Below, piece after piece: positions 51,362 to 60,437 of a stretch of 60,581 bases of DNA (its first letter is position 1; each line of letters begins with the position of its first letter). The notes under the pieces were generated by a model. It did not search any database. It was not told the origin of the DNA and saw only the letters and a program-made list of their open reading frames with translations. The translations under genes were made by a program, and so were the position numbers. The DNA comes from JAVBLV01 sp031553195 (GTDB lineage Bacteria > Bacteroidota > Bacteroidia > Bacteroidales > P3): positions 1 through 60,581 of the forward strand of contig JAVBLV010000016.1 of assembly GCA_031553195.1 (NCBI GenBank), in the 5' to 3' direction.

Positions 51362-52927
51362 ATGAAAATAAGGCTAATACAATCCGATCCGTTTGCAGGA
51401 AAATTGCAAGCCAATTTTGAACAAATCTCAGAACATCTAAGCGATTCTAATTTAGACAGCGAAGATATTATGTTTTTCCCTGCCAATAGTTTGGAAGGAG
51501 CCTATTTGTATAAAGACATTATATCCGGCTGGTATCAAACGGAAGTCCGGCAATATCTGAAAAAAATCCTGACCCATCCTAGCCGGAATGCCTTCATTTT
51601 AGGCGCTATTTTACCGACAGATGGCATAGGTTTGCAGAATACGCTTATCTTCATTTCTGAAAATAAAATAAAAGCTTGCATTACAAAACGGAATTTATCT
51701 TTCGAAGAACAAAAATACTGTCGGAAAGGCGATGGAGTCCAATTGGTTACCCACAATAATAAAAATTGGGCCATTGGGTTTTATGATGATTTCGAAGATT
51801 TTCTTAAAAAAGAAAATTCCGGTCATATCGACCATGTAGTTTGTTTTGGTTCCGAATTTTTTACAGGAAAAGAATCATTAGACCAACGAAATCTCTTTTT
51901 ACGGGAAATATCTATCCGTTTATCTGCGTACACAATATTTATCAACCGCGCAGGCAGCGCAATCCCTTTTCTATACACCGGAGGATCGTCGGTTTTAAAC
52001 CGGAACGGATCTTTATGCTGCCAATCTCTTTTGTTTCAAAATTCTTATGATACAATCGACCTGGACAATCTTTCCGTTCAAGAACCGGAGGTCTATCCCT
52101 CTATTGCTCTCTCCTATACGGCGTTAACCATGGGGATTCAAAGCTATTTTCGGAAAAATAAATTTAAGAAAGCTGTTTTAGGATTATCGGGCGGAATAGA
52201 TTCGGCTTTAGTTGCAACTTTGGCTGTTGCGGCTTTAGGCAACGAGAATGTAACCGGAATTTTAATGCCTTCGGATTTTTCTTCCGAACACTCTATAACA
52301 GATGCGGTTGAATTAGCTGAAAATTTAAAAATCAAATATGAAGTTGTTCCTATCAAACCTTTGTTTGCCCTTTTAAATGAAACATTATCCCCCGTTTTTA
52401 AAGACGTTTCTTTTGGTTTGACGGAAGAGAATATGCAAGCTCGTTTAAGAGGAATTATCCTGATGTCGGTTTCCAATAAAACAGGAGCGCTTCTGCTGAA
52501 TACAAGTAACAAAAGCGAGGTTGCCGTTGGTTACGGCACTTTGTATGGGGATATGTGCGGTTCTCTTGCCATCTTGGGCGATTTGTATAAAACCGACGTT
52601 TTTGAAATGTCGAGATGGATAAACCGTTGCGGTATAATTATTCCGCAAAACACCATCGAGAAAGCGCCTTCCGCCGAACTCCGGCCTAATCAGAAAGACT
52701 CCGATTCATTACCGGAATATTCCATTTTAGATAAAATTTTACATGCTTTTATCGAAGAAGAAAAATCTTGCGAAGATATTTGTCAAATCTATGGGTTCGA
52801 TCCGGAAATGGTAAACAAAACAATCAAACTGGTTAAAGCGAATGAATACAAACGTCGTCAAGCAGCGCCCATTTTAAAGTTATCACCTACGACTTTCGGA
52901 TTGGAAATGCGTTTTTCACTGGAATAG
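51362..52927 (+). CDS. nadE: NAD+ synthetase with degenerate glutaminase domain
   Basis: A 521-residue two-domain protein. The C-terminal half is a complete NAD synthetase: PP-loop LGLSGGIDSALVATLAV, then NTSNKSEVAVGYGTLYGDMCGS and LYKTDVFEMSRWIN. The N-terminal half has the nitrilase fold, but two of three catalytic residues appear lost. The Glu position reads FFPANSLEG (A41 for E) and the Cys position GFYDDFED (Y141 for C); K109 in ITKRNLS is kept. It would adenylate nicotinate adenine dinucleotide and amidate it with free ammonia or with ammonia from another protein. It is shorter than typical glutamine-dependent NadE (about 540-650). Confidence 0.88.
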   Translation: MKIRLIQSDPFAGKLQANFEQISEHLSDSNLDSEDIMFFPANSLEGAYLYKDIISGWYQTEVRQYLKKILTHPSRNAFILGAILPTDGIGLQNTLIFISENKIKACITKRNLSFEEQKYCRKGDGVQLVTHNNKNWAIGFYDDFEDFLKKENSGHIDHVVCFGSEFFTGKESLDQRNLFLREISIRLSAYTIFINRAGSAIPFLYTGGSSVLNRNGSLCCQSLLFQNSYDTIDLDNLSVQEPEVYPSIALSYTALTMGIQSYFRKNKFKKAVLGLSGGIDSALVATLAVAALGNENVTGILMPSDFSSEHSITDAVELAENLKIKYEVVPIKPLFALLNETLSPVFKDVSFGLTEENMQARLRGIILMSVSNKTGALLLNTSNKSEVAVGYGTLYGDMCGSLAILGDLYKTDVFEMSRWINRCGIIIPQNTIEKAPSAELRPNQKDSDSLPEYSILDKILHAFIEEEKSCEDICQIYGFDPEMVNKTIKLVKANEYKRRQAAPILKLSPTTFGLEMRFSLE

Positions 52928-52941
52928 CGCTAAAATAATTA

Positions 52942-52990
52942 CCGGAAGAAAGTAAAGAACAATACAAATTTTGTTCTGAACTTCTTCCGG
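52942..52990. terminator. Bidirectional terminator
   Basis: A long interrupted hairpin between convergent nadE and peroxiredoxin genes: CCGGAAGAA with TTCTTCCGG, and inside it AGAACAA with TTGTTCT, closing on an AT-rich loop. Confidence 0.7.
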
Positions 52991-53071
52991 CAACTACCCT
53001 GATGTTATTTAAGTTGTTCTGAGAAACTGAGGTTTCTTACAAGCAGAACTTTATTTCAAGCGCAAAACTTT

Positions 53072-53710
53072 CTAAGCATCCTTTTCCGACAAATAAGAAG
53101 AAATTCCATCTTGCGTGGGTTTAAGGGCTTTTTCGCCGGCTTTCCAATTGGCAGGACAAACTTCTCCGTATTTTTCTGTAAACTGAAGAGCGTCAACCAA
53201 TCTTAATACCTCGTCTACATTTCTTCCCAAAGGTAAGTCATTTACTAGTTGATGACGCACAATACCCTCTTTGTCAATCAGAAACAGACCCCGGTAAGCA
53301 ACAGGAGTCCCTTTAAATGAAGCATTTCCTTCTTCATCATAGCCGTATTCGCCTGCCAATACATCGTAATTTTCGGCAATCGTTTTACTCAAATCGGCAA
53401 CAATCGGGTATTTAACTCCATTTATTCCGCCCTCTTTAACGGGAGTCTGCAACCATTTCCAATGAGAGTGATGAGAATCGACGGAACAACCGACGACAAC
53501 CGTATCTCTTTTCTCAAATTCACTTAGTTTTTCTTGAAACGCCAATAATTCCGTAGGGCAAACAAAGGTAAAATCCGAAGGATAAAAGAAGAATACTACG
53601 TACTTCTTTTTCAGAAATTGCGCAATAGAGAAATTTTCCACAATTTCATTTCCTTCGACAACTGCGTATGCCTCAAATACGGGGGCTTTTTTTCCTACCA
53701 ATACTGACAT
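53072..53710 (-). CDS. 2-Cys peroxiredoxin (AhpC/Prx1 type)
   Basis: A 212-residue thiol peroxidase. The peroxidatic C51 lies in FYPSDFTFVCPTE, and the resolving C185 in YGEVCPANW near the C-terminus, so it is a typical 2-Cys enzyme. It reduces hydrogen peroxide and organic peroxides in the cytoplasm, re-reduced by thioredoxin or AhpF-like proteins. GGINGVKYPIVAD is conserved for the Prx1/AhpC group. The tail after C185 is longer than in E. coli AhpC and nearer to the Prx1 type. No reductase gene is adjacent. Confidence 0.92.
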   Translation of the reverse strand: MSVLVGKKAPVFEAYAVVEGNEIVENFSIAQFLKKKYVVFFFYPSDFTFVCPTELLAFQEKLSEFEKRDTVVVGCSVDSHHSHWKWLQTPVKEGGINGVKYPIVADLSKTIAENYDVLAGEYGYDEEGNASFKGTPVAYRGLFLIDKEGIVRHQLVNDLPLGRNVDEVLRLVDALQFTEKYGEVCPANWKAGEKALKPTQDGISSYLSEKDA

Positions 53711-53756
53711 AATAATTTTATTTTAAAGGATTAATATTTCACTTATTTATCTTTTT

Positions 53757-53789
53757 AGTCAGGGGATGACTTAGAGTCGCTCCCTGACT
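53757..53789. repeat. Family-3 palindromic repeat, third copy
   Basis: AGTCAGGGGATGAC ... GTCGCTCCCTGACT, the same hairpin design as the pair at 51264-51334, in the gap upstream of the peroxiredoxin gene. Confidence 0.75.
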
Positions 53790-53822
53790 CATAATCGCAA
53801 CTCTTGATTAAAGTAACAATTT

Positions 53823-54142
53823 TATGACTATACGACTGCAAATTACTTGCCAAAACATATCACTACAGTTCAGGGAAACGACACGACTTTTACCACCGAT
53901 GCCAAACATTACAAGAAAATCATTGATAATTGCGTAAAATAGCCGAGAGATACGGTATTTATATCCATCAGAATTACAGACAGATAAACAAACAATTATT
54001 GCGGGAGACTTACAACGGCCAACATCCTAAGCGCAAAAAGCAAGCGGTAAAGGCACGGAAAAAACTTCGTACCATAGCCGGCCGGATGCTCAGGGAAATG
54101 GATCTCGTTCTTTCGTCCTTTGAACTGATGATTTATGAATAA
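53823..54142 (+). pseudogene. Frameshifted transposase fragment (IS5-like)
   Basis: Two overlapping frames give one continuous protein: YDYTTANYLPKHITTVQGND, then TTDAKHYKKIIDN and, after a one-base shift near 53930, IAERYGIYIHQNYRQINKQ and HPKRKKQAVKARKKLRTIAG. The basic KKQAVKARKKL region and layout resemble the middle of an IS5/IS1182-type transposase. Both ends are missing and no inverted repeats were found. The 548-base gap between the peroxiredoxin gene and serS otherwise holds only the palindrome above. Confidence 0.6.
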
Positions 54143-54258
54143 GTACCCAGCGGAAATTAGTTTATACTATTCTGAAATGCAAAACTGTTCAAAATAATTA
54201 AAAATCAAACACTTGAAATACTTTTATATTACAAACTAAATTTCGCCACATATTTACC

Positions 54259-55533
54259 TTACTTTATTTCATCAAATCCGGTATAAGCCTGTAATACCTT
54301 AGGAATCTTTATTCCATTTTCAGTTTGATAGTTTTCCAAGATAGAAGCCACAATGCGAGGCAAAGCCAAAGCGCTGCCATTCAAAGTATGTGCTAATTGG
54401 GTCTTCCCATCAGCTGCTTTAAAACGTAGTTTCATGCGGTTGGCCTGGAATGTTTCGAAATTAGACACAGAACTGACTTCCAACCAACGTTGTTGCGCAG
54501 TAGAAAAAACTTCAAAATCGAAAGTCAAGGCAGAAGTAAAACTCATATCTCCACCGCAAAGTCTAAGAATGCGGAATGGCAATTCCAATTTTCTCAATAA
54601 ACCTGCCACATGTTCTTTCATTTTTTCCAGCTGTTCGTAAGATCTGTCCGGATGTTCAATGACTACAATTTCGACTTTATCAAATTGATGCAAACGATTC
54701 AATCCACGGACATCTTTTCCGTAAGATCCGGCTTCCCTGCGAAAACACGCCGAATAGGCGACATTACGGATAGGAAATTCTTTTTCTGTCAAAATCACAT
54801 CACGGTAAAGATTAGTCACCGGTACTTCGGCAGTAGGAATCATATAAAATTTATCCAATGGAATTTCATACATTTGTCCTTCTTTATCAGGTAGTTGCCC
54901 TGTACCCAAACCGGATGCTTCGTTAATCATCAAGGGAGGCTGAATCTCTTCAAAACCTTCGGCAATGGCCGTATTCAAAAAGAACTGAATCAACGCCCGT
55001 TGTAAAGCCGCTCCTTTGTTGCGATAAACAGGAAATCCCGCTCCGGTAATTTTATTTCCCAATTCAAAATCAACAATATTATACTTGGCACAAAGATCCC
55101 AATGAGGGACAGCCTTTTCATGCAATTGAGGAATAACGCCTTCTTGATGTATAATTTCATTATCTTCGGCCGACTTTCCCTTGGGAACAGAATGATGAGG
55201 TAAATTCGGAATACCAATCAACAAGTCGTTTTGCATTTTTTCAACCTTTGCAAATTCTTCCGAAAGCTCTTTTTCCAATACTTTTAAGTGGGAAGTCTTT
55301 TCTTTCATTTCATTAGCTTCAGCCTGTTTGCCTTCTTTAAATAAAGTTCCTATTTGTTTTGCCAATAAATTGGCTTCGGCCTTGCAATCGTCAAGTTTCT
55401 TTTGGACATTTCTCCGTTCATTATCTAACGAAAGTATTTCCTGGATACGTTCCTGAGCATTTTGTACATTTTTTATCAAAAGCCTGTTGATGACTTCCTG
55501 CGTATGTTCGCGAATATATGAAAGTTGTAACAT
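54259..55533 (-). CDS. serS: Seryl-tRNA synthetase
   Basis: A 424-residue class II synthetase. The N-terminal long antiparallel coiled coil (about 30-105) contacts the tRNA variable arm. Motif 2 is CFRREAGSYGKDVRGLNRLH, and motif 3 lies in the NGSALALPRIVASILENYQ segment (about 385-403). It charges tRNA-Ser (and tRNA-Sec where present) with serine in the cytoplasm. Length is typical. It is a single gene with no clear operon partner. Confidence 0.96.
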   Translation of the reverse strand: MLQLSYIREHTQEVINRLLIKNVQNAQERIQEILSLDNERRNVQKKLDDCKAEANLLAKQIGTLFKEGKQAEANEMKEKTSHLKVLEKELSEEFAKVEKMQNDLLIGIPNLPHHSVPKGKSAEDNEIIHQEGVIPQLHEKAVPHWDLCAKYNIVDFELGNKITGAGFPVYRNKGAALQRALIQFFLNTAIAEGFEEIQPPLMINEASGLGTGQLPDKEGQMYEIPLDKFYMIPTAEVPVTNLYRDVILTEKEFPIRNVAYSACFRREAGSYGKDVRGLNRLHQFDKVEIVVIEHPDRSYEQLEKMKEHVAGLLRKLELPFRILRLCGGDMSFTSALTFDFEVFSTAQQRWLEVSSVSNFETFQANRMKLRFKAADGKTQLAHTLNGSALALPRIVASILENYQTENGIKIPKVLQAYTGFDEIK

Positions 55534-55625
55534 GTTTATTTTTAATGTTGATTTGTTGAACTGTTTAGTTGTTTAAATTTTTAACGTTACGATTTCAAAC
55601 CTCGTTGAGTCAATTAACTTCAAAC

Positions 55626-57170
55626 TTATTGTATCAGTGATTTTGAGGAATCAAAAACGCTTACTTCCGGTTCTTCAAAATAAACGTTTGCTTTAAAATA
55701 GCGAAGTAAGAAATCAAAATCATCCCAAACAAAATCGAATTGTTCTGAAATCAATGTTTTTCTGTCTATCAGATTATTGTCCAATATATAATTGATGAAG
55801 CTTACACTAATTCCGTCTTCACACAATAGTTCCATTAAATCCAATTCTCCTTCATCATTGCCATTAAATACTTCTGCCATATCAGGATAGAGTTCAAGTC
55901 CCGAATTAGCATTAAAAAAAAGGACAATATTTTCCATTTTTTCTTTTGAATCTAAGTTCTCAAAATAATTGGACAAGGTTGTCTTTTGCAAAAACGTTTC
56001 AGCATCTTTTTCTGTCCTGCAAAAAAGAATATGTTTTCCGTTATTGGTTTTTAAAAAAGATTTTTCTTGTTTTTTAAGGACTTTCCTTTTTTCTTCCACC
56101 GAATTGAAAAGACCATATTCTTGTGGCAAAATTTGTTTTTTGAGTTCTTGGGGATTATACTCAAATACAGATGCCATGCCTGTTTGCCAATATTCATTGT
56201 CCCATTTTACAAAACCGAATGAAGTTGCCATCTTGCTGGAAAAATGTTTTTTGTCGGAAATATCCATGCTTTCTTTTATTATATCTATTTCGGTTCCTGT
56301 TACGATATGAGTAAACCGAATGTGGGTTGCAGTTTCACCTTTGTACAAAAAGTATCCATATTTTTTTTCCGAAACAGACAACATACTATTATAAAATGGA
56401 TGTTCGGCGCCTAATATTTTGGCAAGTAGTTCATTATTTCTTAAAGCCAATAGCGGACTTCGTTGGTTAAAAACTCGATTTAACGACAAATCATACATTA
56501 ACAAATCTAAATTGGGTAAAAGTTTTTTTTCTTCGATACCCATTTCTGGCATTTGTTCAAGCGCTTCTATCATGGAAGCGTCAAAAAGAATTTTATTCAA
56601 ATATGATTTCATTCCTAAAAACATCAGTATGTTTCGCTGTTTCAATACAGGCATATCCATTTGGATATTAAACAAATTTTGTAATTCTTCATTTTCAAGG
56701 GCTGTTTCATATTCTTCATCAAATACGTCCATAACAGTCCTTAATATTTCGGTGACATCCATTGAAAAATACGGGCTATACAAAGATTCCCTATCTTTAG
56801 ATGATATATAATGCCATAATAGAAACCCAATATCTTGTAAATTGTATAACCCTGGTTTGTAGTCGTCGTCTCCGGTTTTATAAAACGGTAAATATTTTCC
56901 GTATAATCTGTAATGCTCCCCAGTGAACGCTTGCCAAATGCCTATTTCACTCACTATATCCTCAAAATAAGAAACTAATACACAAACCAACTCCTTCCGG
57001 TTTTCGACGTCGTTCAAGACGTCAAGGCTATATTTGGTAGGAATATTTTTAAAAATCCTATTACATAAACGGACATAGTATAAGTCCGATTCAGAACATT
57101 TAGAATTGAGATGGAATTCCATCCAATCATTGTTAAAAATTTGATTCTTAGGAATAAATAATTTTTTCAT
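55626..57170 (-). CDS. DUF3843-like protein
   Basis: A 514-residue soluble protein, mainly helical. The opening KKLFIPKNQIFNNDWMEFHL followed by DLYYVRLCNRIFKNI resembles the Bacteroidales-specific DUF3843 family, as do FTGEHYRLYGKYLPFY (about 82-97) and LLWHYISS. There is no signal peptide, membrane segment or catalytic motif. Function is unknown. It lies between serS and the RadC-like gene on the same strand with gaps of about 100 bases. The family name is from memory of the N-terminal pattern and could be wrong. Confidence 0.5.
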   Translation of the reverse strand: MKKLFIPKNQIFNNDWMEFHLNSKCSESDLYYVRLCNRIFKNIPTKYSLDVLNDVENRKELVCVLVSYFEDIVSEIGIWQAFTGEHYRLYGKYLPFYKTGDDDYKPGLYNLQDIGFLLWHYISSKDRESLYSPYFSMDVTEILRTVMDVFDEEYETALENEELQNLFNIQMDMPVLKQRNILMFLGMKSYLNKILFDASMIEALEQMPEMGIEEKKLLPNLDLLMYDLSLNRVFNQRSPLLALRNNELLAKILGAEHPFYNSMLSVSEKKYGYFLYKGETATHIRFTHIVTGTEIDIIKESMDISDKKHFSSKMATSFGFVKWDNEYWQTGMASVFEYNPQELKKQILPQEYGLFNSVEEKRKVLKKQEKSFLKTNNGKHILFCRTEKDAETFLQKTTLSNYFENLDSKEKMENIVLFFNANSGLELYPDMAEVFNGNDEGELDLMELLCEDGISVSFINYILDNNLIDRKTLISEQFDFVWDDFDFLLRYFKANVYFEEPEVSVFDSSKSLIQ

Positions 57171-57221
57171 TTTAAATTTCGGTTGTTGAATTGTGAGGTT
57201 CTACCTCGGCTCTTTCATCCA

Positions 57222-57276
57222 GGCAAGTTGAACTTGTTATTATAAAACAGACAAGTCAAAGCCATCGTCTGAACAA
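57222..57276 (-). repeat. 3'-side repeat element after the RadC-like gene (copy 1)
   Basis: On the - strand, TTTGTTCAGACGATGGCTTT ... CAAGTTCAACTTG, directly after the stop. It matches 58178-58232 at about three quarters of positions. CAGAC/GTCTG can form a stem. Confidence 0.55.
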
Positions 57277-57283
57277 ATTATAT

Positions 57284-57931
57284 CTATTTCTTTAATTCTT
57301 CTATTTCCGTTTCAGTCAATCCTGTTAATTGAACAATGACATCTGTGGAAAGTCCCATTTTTAAACTATTCCTGGCAATTTCAATTTTGCCTTCTTTTCT
57401 TCCCTTTTCCAAGCTTTCTTTAATAGCTTCCTCCCTTATTTTCTTTTCTTCGTTGCGAATACGTTGTATCAATTCGAACTGGGGAACCCATTTGGCGCTT
57501 TGTTCCAATTCCTTCAATAAATGGGTATTGGCAAAGCTCATATAAGATTCGGGAGAAATAACCAAATGATCAATTACCTTGATATTTAAGATAATACCGA
57601 CTTGTATCAAACGGTCGGTTAAGTCTTTGTCTTGTTCGGAAGGATTCAATTCCCCACTGGGATGATTATGTACCAGAATAACTTTCACCGCGCCTTTCAT
57701 TACCGCAATCCTGAATACATTCATCGGCTCCACATTAGCAGCATTTACACTGCCGAGGCTCGCCAACTCAATATTCTGAACCCTGTTATTTTGCGCCAAA
57801 CTGATCAGCCAAAAATGTTCCTTTTCCTGATCTATCTTTTCTTCACGCAACAAAATATCTTGCATAATTTGAAAAATATCCTCAGAATTCAGGATTTTTA
57901 TTTTTTGGTTGTCGTTCAGCTCTATGGTCAT
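57284..57931 (-). CDS. RadC-like JAB/JAMM-domain protein with Rpn-like C-terminal tail
   Basis: A 215-residue protein. About 20-140 is the RadC/JAB metal-binding domain with H88-N-H90-P-S-G...D101 (VHNHPSGELNPSEQD), without the helix-hairpin-helix part of full RadC. The tail (about 150-215), charged EEAIKESLEKGRKEGKIEIA then LKMGLSTDVIVQLTGL, is the type seen at the C-terminus of Rpn/PD-(D/E)XK recombination-promoting proteins. RadC-like proteins are common on mobile DNA; their activity is uncertain. The combination suggests domain exchange between two mobile-DNA families. A similar 3' repeat follows this gene and hutU. Confidence 0.78.
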   Translation of the reverse strand: MTIELNDNQKIKILNSEDIFQIMQDILLREEKIDQEKEHFWLISLAQNNRVQNIELASLGSVNAANVEPMNVFRIAVMKGAVKVILVHNHPSGELNPSEQDKDLTDRLIQVGIILNIKVIDHLVISPESYMSFANTHLLKELEQSAKWVPQFELIQRIRNEEKKIREEAIKESLEKGRKEGKIEIARNSLKMGLSTDVIVQLTGLTETEIEELKK

Positions 57932-58238
57932 AATGTTATAAAAAAGAATTTCTTACCGTTTCAACTTCTTTAGTAATCTCTTATAGAAGAGGGAATTCCC
58001 GTTTCATTTTGACGAAATTTAGCAAGCAAATCCGATAAATTCAATTGCAGCTTAATATTGATTTATTTCAATCCGCCAAATCTTTAAGCAACTTTTCTGA
58101 TTTTGGATTCAATATTTCAATATAAATAGTTTGCATGTTGTCTTTTTGAATAGTTTATATTTTCACGCCTTACTAAACGAGTTGAACTTCTATCATAAGG
58201 CAGATGAGGCAAAACCATCGCCTCAACAAATTTATTTC
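57932..58238. other. 307-base gap between hutU and the RadC-like gene
   Basis: No coding sequence. It holds copy 2 of the 3'-side repeat (58178-58232; on the - strand TTTGTTGAGGCGATGGTTTT ... AAGTTCAACTCG). In that copy GAGGC/GCCTC can pair, possibly acting as the hutU terminator. Confidence 0.5.
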
Positions 58239-60239
58239 TTAAAACAATTCATTTATCAGATTATCATTTACCATATTTGGTAAAGTTACTTTCAATTTGG
58301 GTTCTGCCTGCATGGCGCGTTTAATGGCAAAAACAGCTCCTTCGTTACGCGCCCACGAGCGACGGGAAATACCATTGTTTACATCCCAAAAGAGCATGGA
58401 TTTCAATCGCCTGTCAGCTTCGTCCGAACCGTCAAGTAACATCCCAAATCCGCCATTAATGACTTCTCCCCAACCCACGCCGCCGCCATTATGAATACTT
58501 ACCCACGTAGCGCCGCGGAAAGAATCGCCAATCACATTTTGAATCGCCATATCGGTAGTAAATGAAGAACCATCATAGATATTGGAAGTTTCCCTGAAAG
58601 GAGAATCCGTTCCCGAAACATCATGATGATCTCTACCCAATACAATCGGCGCTGAAATCTTTTTCTCGCGTATGGCTTTATTAAATGCTTCGGCAATACG
58701 AATACGACCTTCTGCATCGGCATATAAAATACGGGCTTGTGAACCTACTACTAATTTATTCTTTTTAGCGCCGTCTATCCATTGAATATTGTCTTTCATC
58801 TGTTGTTGGATTTCGGCAGGCGAATTTTTTATCATTTCTTCCAATACCTGCATAGCCAGTTGATCGGAAAGATCCAAATCTTCCGGTTTTCCTGAGGTAC
58901 AAACCCAACGGAAAGGCCCAAATCCGTAGTCGAAACACATAGGCCCCATAATATCTTGCACATAAGACGGATATTTAAACTTTCCGTCATCTTTCATAAC
59001 ATCAGCTCCAGCTCTACTTGATTCCAATAAAAAGGCATTTCCATAATCGAAGAAATACATGCCCTTTGCAGCCAATTTATTGATAGCCGCCACATGGCGC
59101 CTTAATGTTTTTTGAACTTCTTCTTTGAATTTTCCGGGATTTTCTGCCATCATCCTGTTCGATTCTTCCAAAGAAATCCCCACAGGATAATAACCGCCTG
59201 CCCACGGATTATGCAAAGAAGTTTGGTCGGAACCCAAATCCACATGAATATTCTTTTCTGCCAAATACTCCCACAAATCCACCACATTTCCCTGATAAGC
59301 AAAAGAAACCACTTCTTTATCCGCTTGGGCACGTCTAACCCTTTCCAACAATAAATCCAAATTATCATATACTTCGTCTACCCATCCTTGCGAATGACGG
59401 GTATGAGTTGCTTTCGGATTAATCTCGGCCGTAATCGATACGCATCCTGCAATATTTCCGGCTTTCGGCTGAGCGCCTGACATACCGCCCAATCCGGCCG
59501 TTACAAAAAGTTTACCGGCCAATCCGCCTCCTTCAAGTTTACGTCCGGCATTCAATACGGTAATGGTCGTTCCATGCACAATTCCTTGCGGCCCAATGTA
59601 CATATACGAACCCGCCGTCATTTGGCCATATTGGGTTACCCCTAATGCATTGAAACGTTCCCAGTCATCGGGTTTGGAATAATTGGGGATCATCATACCA
59701 TTAGTCACCACCACCCTTGGCGCTTCCTTATGAGAAGGAAACAAACCCATTGGATGTCCGGAATACATTACCAATGTTTGCTCGTCGGTCATTTCCGACA
59801 AATATTTCATACACAAACGGTACTGCGCCCAATTTTGGAATACAGCTCCATTTCCACCGTAAGTAATCAATTCATGAGGATGTTGCGCTACCGCATAATC
59901 CAAATTATTCTGTATCATCAACATAATCGCTGCCGCTTGGCTTGACTTGGCTGGATATTCTTCTATTGAACGGGCATACATTTTATAAGTCGGACGAAAA
60001 CGATACATATAAATACGTCCGTATTTTTCCAATTCTTCGGCAAACTCAGGAGCCAATACTGCATGATGCTTAGAATCGAAATACCGTAACGCATTGCGGA
60101 CAGCTAATTGCTTTTCTGTTTTACTTAAAATATCTTTCCTCTTAGGCGCATGGTTAACGCTCGGATCATACGCTTGAGGTTGAGGAAGGGTATCGGGAAT
60201 ACCATTGATTATATCTTTCTGAAAATCTGCCGGTGACAT
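58239..60239 (-). CDS. hutU: Urocanate hydratase
   Basis: A 666-residue NAD-dependent enzyme of histidine degradation; it converts urocanate to imidazolonepropionate. The Bacteroides-type long form is recognised from GGNGAVFQNWAQYRL, MYSGHPMGLFPS, TAGLGGMSGAQPKAG (NAD-binding region) and IVLGRDHHDVSGTDSP. The ATG at 60239 (MSPADFQKDIING) is chosen over a longer frame that would run through the promoter. No other hut gene is adjacent on the left; upstream is the window edge. It should be cytoplasmic. Confidence 0.94.
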   Translation of the reverse strand: MSPADFQKDIINGIPDTLPQPQAYDPSVNHAPKRKDILSKTEKQLAVRNALRYFDSKHHAVLAPEFAEELEKYGRIYMYRFRPTYKMYARSIEEYPAKSSQAAAIMLMIQNNLDYAVAQHPHELITYGGNGAVFQNWAQYRLCMKYLSEMTDEQTLVMYSGHPMGLFPSHKEAPRVVVTNGMMIPNYSKPDDWERFNALGVTQYGQMTAGSYMYIGPQGIVHGTTITVLNAGRKLEGGGLAGKLFVTAGLGGMSGAQPKAGNIAGCVSITAEINPKATHTRHSQGWVDEVYDNLDLLLERVRRAQADKEVVSFAYQGNVVDLWEYLAEKNIHVDLGSDQTSLHNPWAGGYYPVGISLEESNRMMAENPGKFKEEVQKTLRRHVAAINKLAAKGMYFFDYGNAFLLESSRAGADVMKDDGKFKYPSYVQDIMGPMCFDYGFGPFRWVCTSGKPEDLDLSDQLAMQVLEEMIKNSPAEIQQQMKDNIQWIDGAKKNKLVVGSQARILYADAEGRIRIAEAFNKAIREKKISAPIVLGRDHHDVSGTDSPFRETSNIYDGSSFTTDMAIQNVIGDSFRGATWVSIHNGGGVGWGEVINGGFGMLLDGSDEADRRLKSMLFWDVNNGISRRSWARNEGAVFAIKRAMQAEPKLKVTLPNMVNDNLINELF

Positions 60240-60268
60240 ATCTCTTATTATTTTATTGATAAAGAAGA

Positions 60269-60300
60269 CAAAGGTACAAAAAATATGGGTTTGTATCAAT
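60269..60300 (-). promoter_or_regulatory. Promoter of hutU
   Basis: On the - strand: ATTG (60300-60297), 20 bases, TACCTTTG (60276-60269), about 30 bases before the hutU ATG. This fits the Bacteroidetes consensus and settles the shorter start. Confidence 0.8.
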
Positions 60301-60437
60301 TCTCAGCCTGAGTTCCCAACGCCAGACTATATTTACTTAGCGAACACAAAAGTTACTATATTTGCAAGAAAAGGTTTTGTCGTGTTTTAATTATAAATCA
60401 GGCGGAGCAAGTGAAATTTTGAGACTTCTTCTTGTTA

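Noticed and set aside
60357..60364. TATATTTG as a + strand promoter facing out of the window
   Set aside because: No TTTG lies 19-21 bases upstream, and the sequence downstream is the MITE copy with no gene in view.
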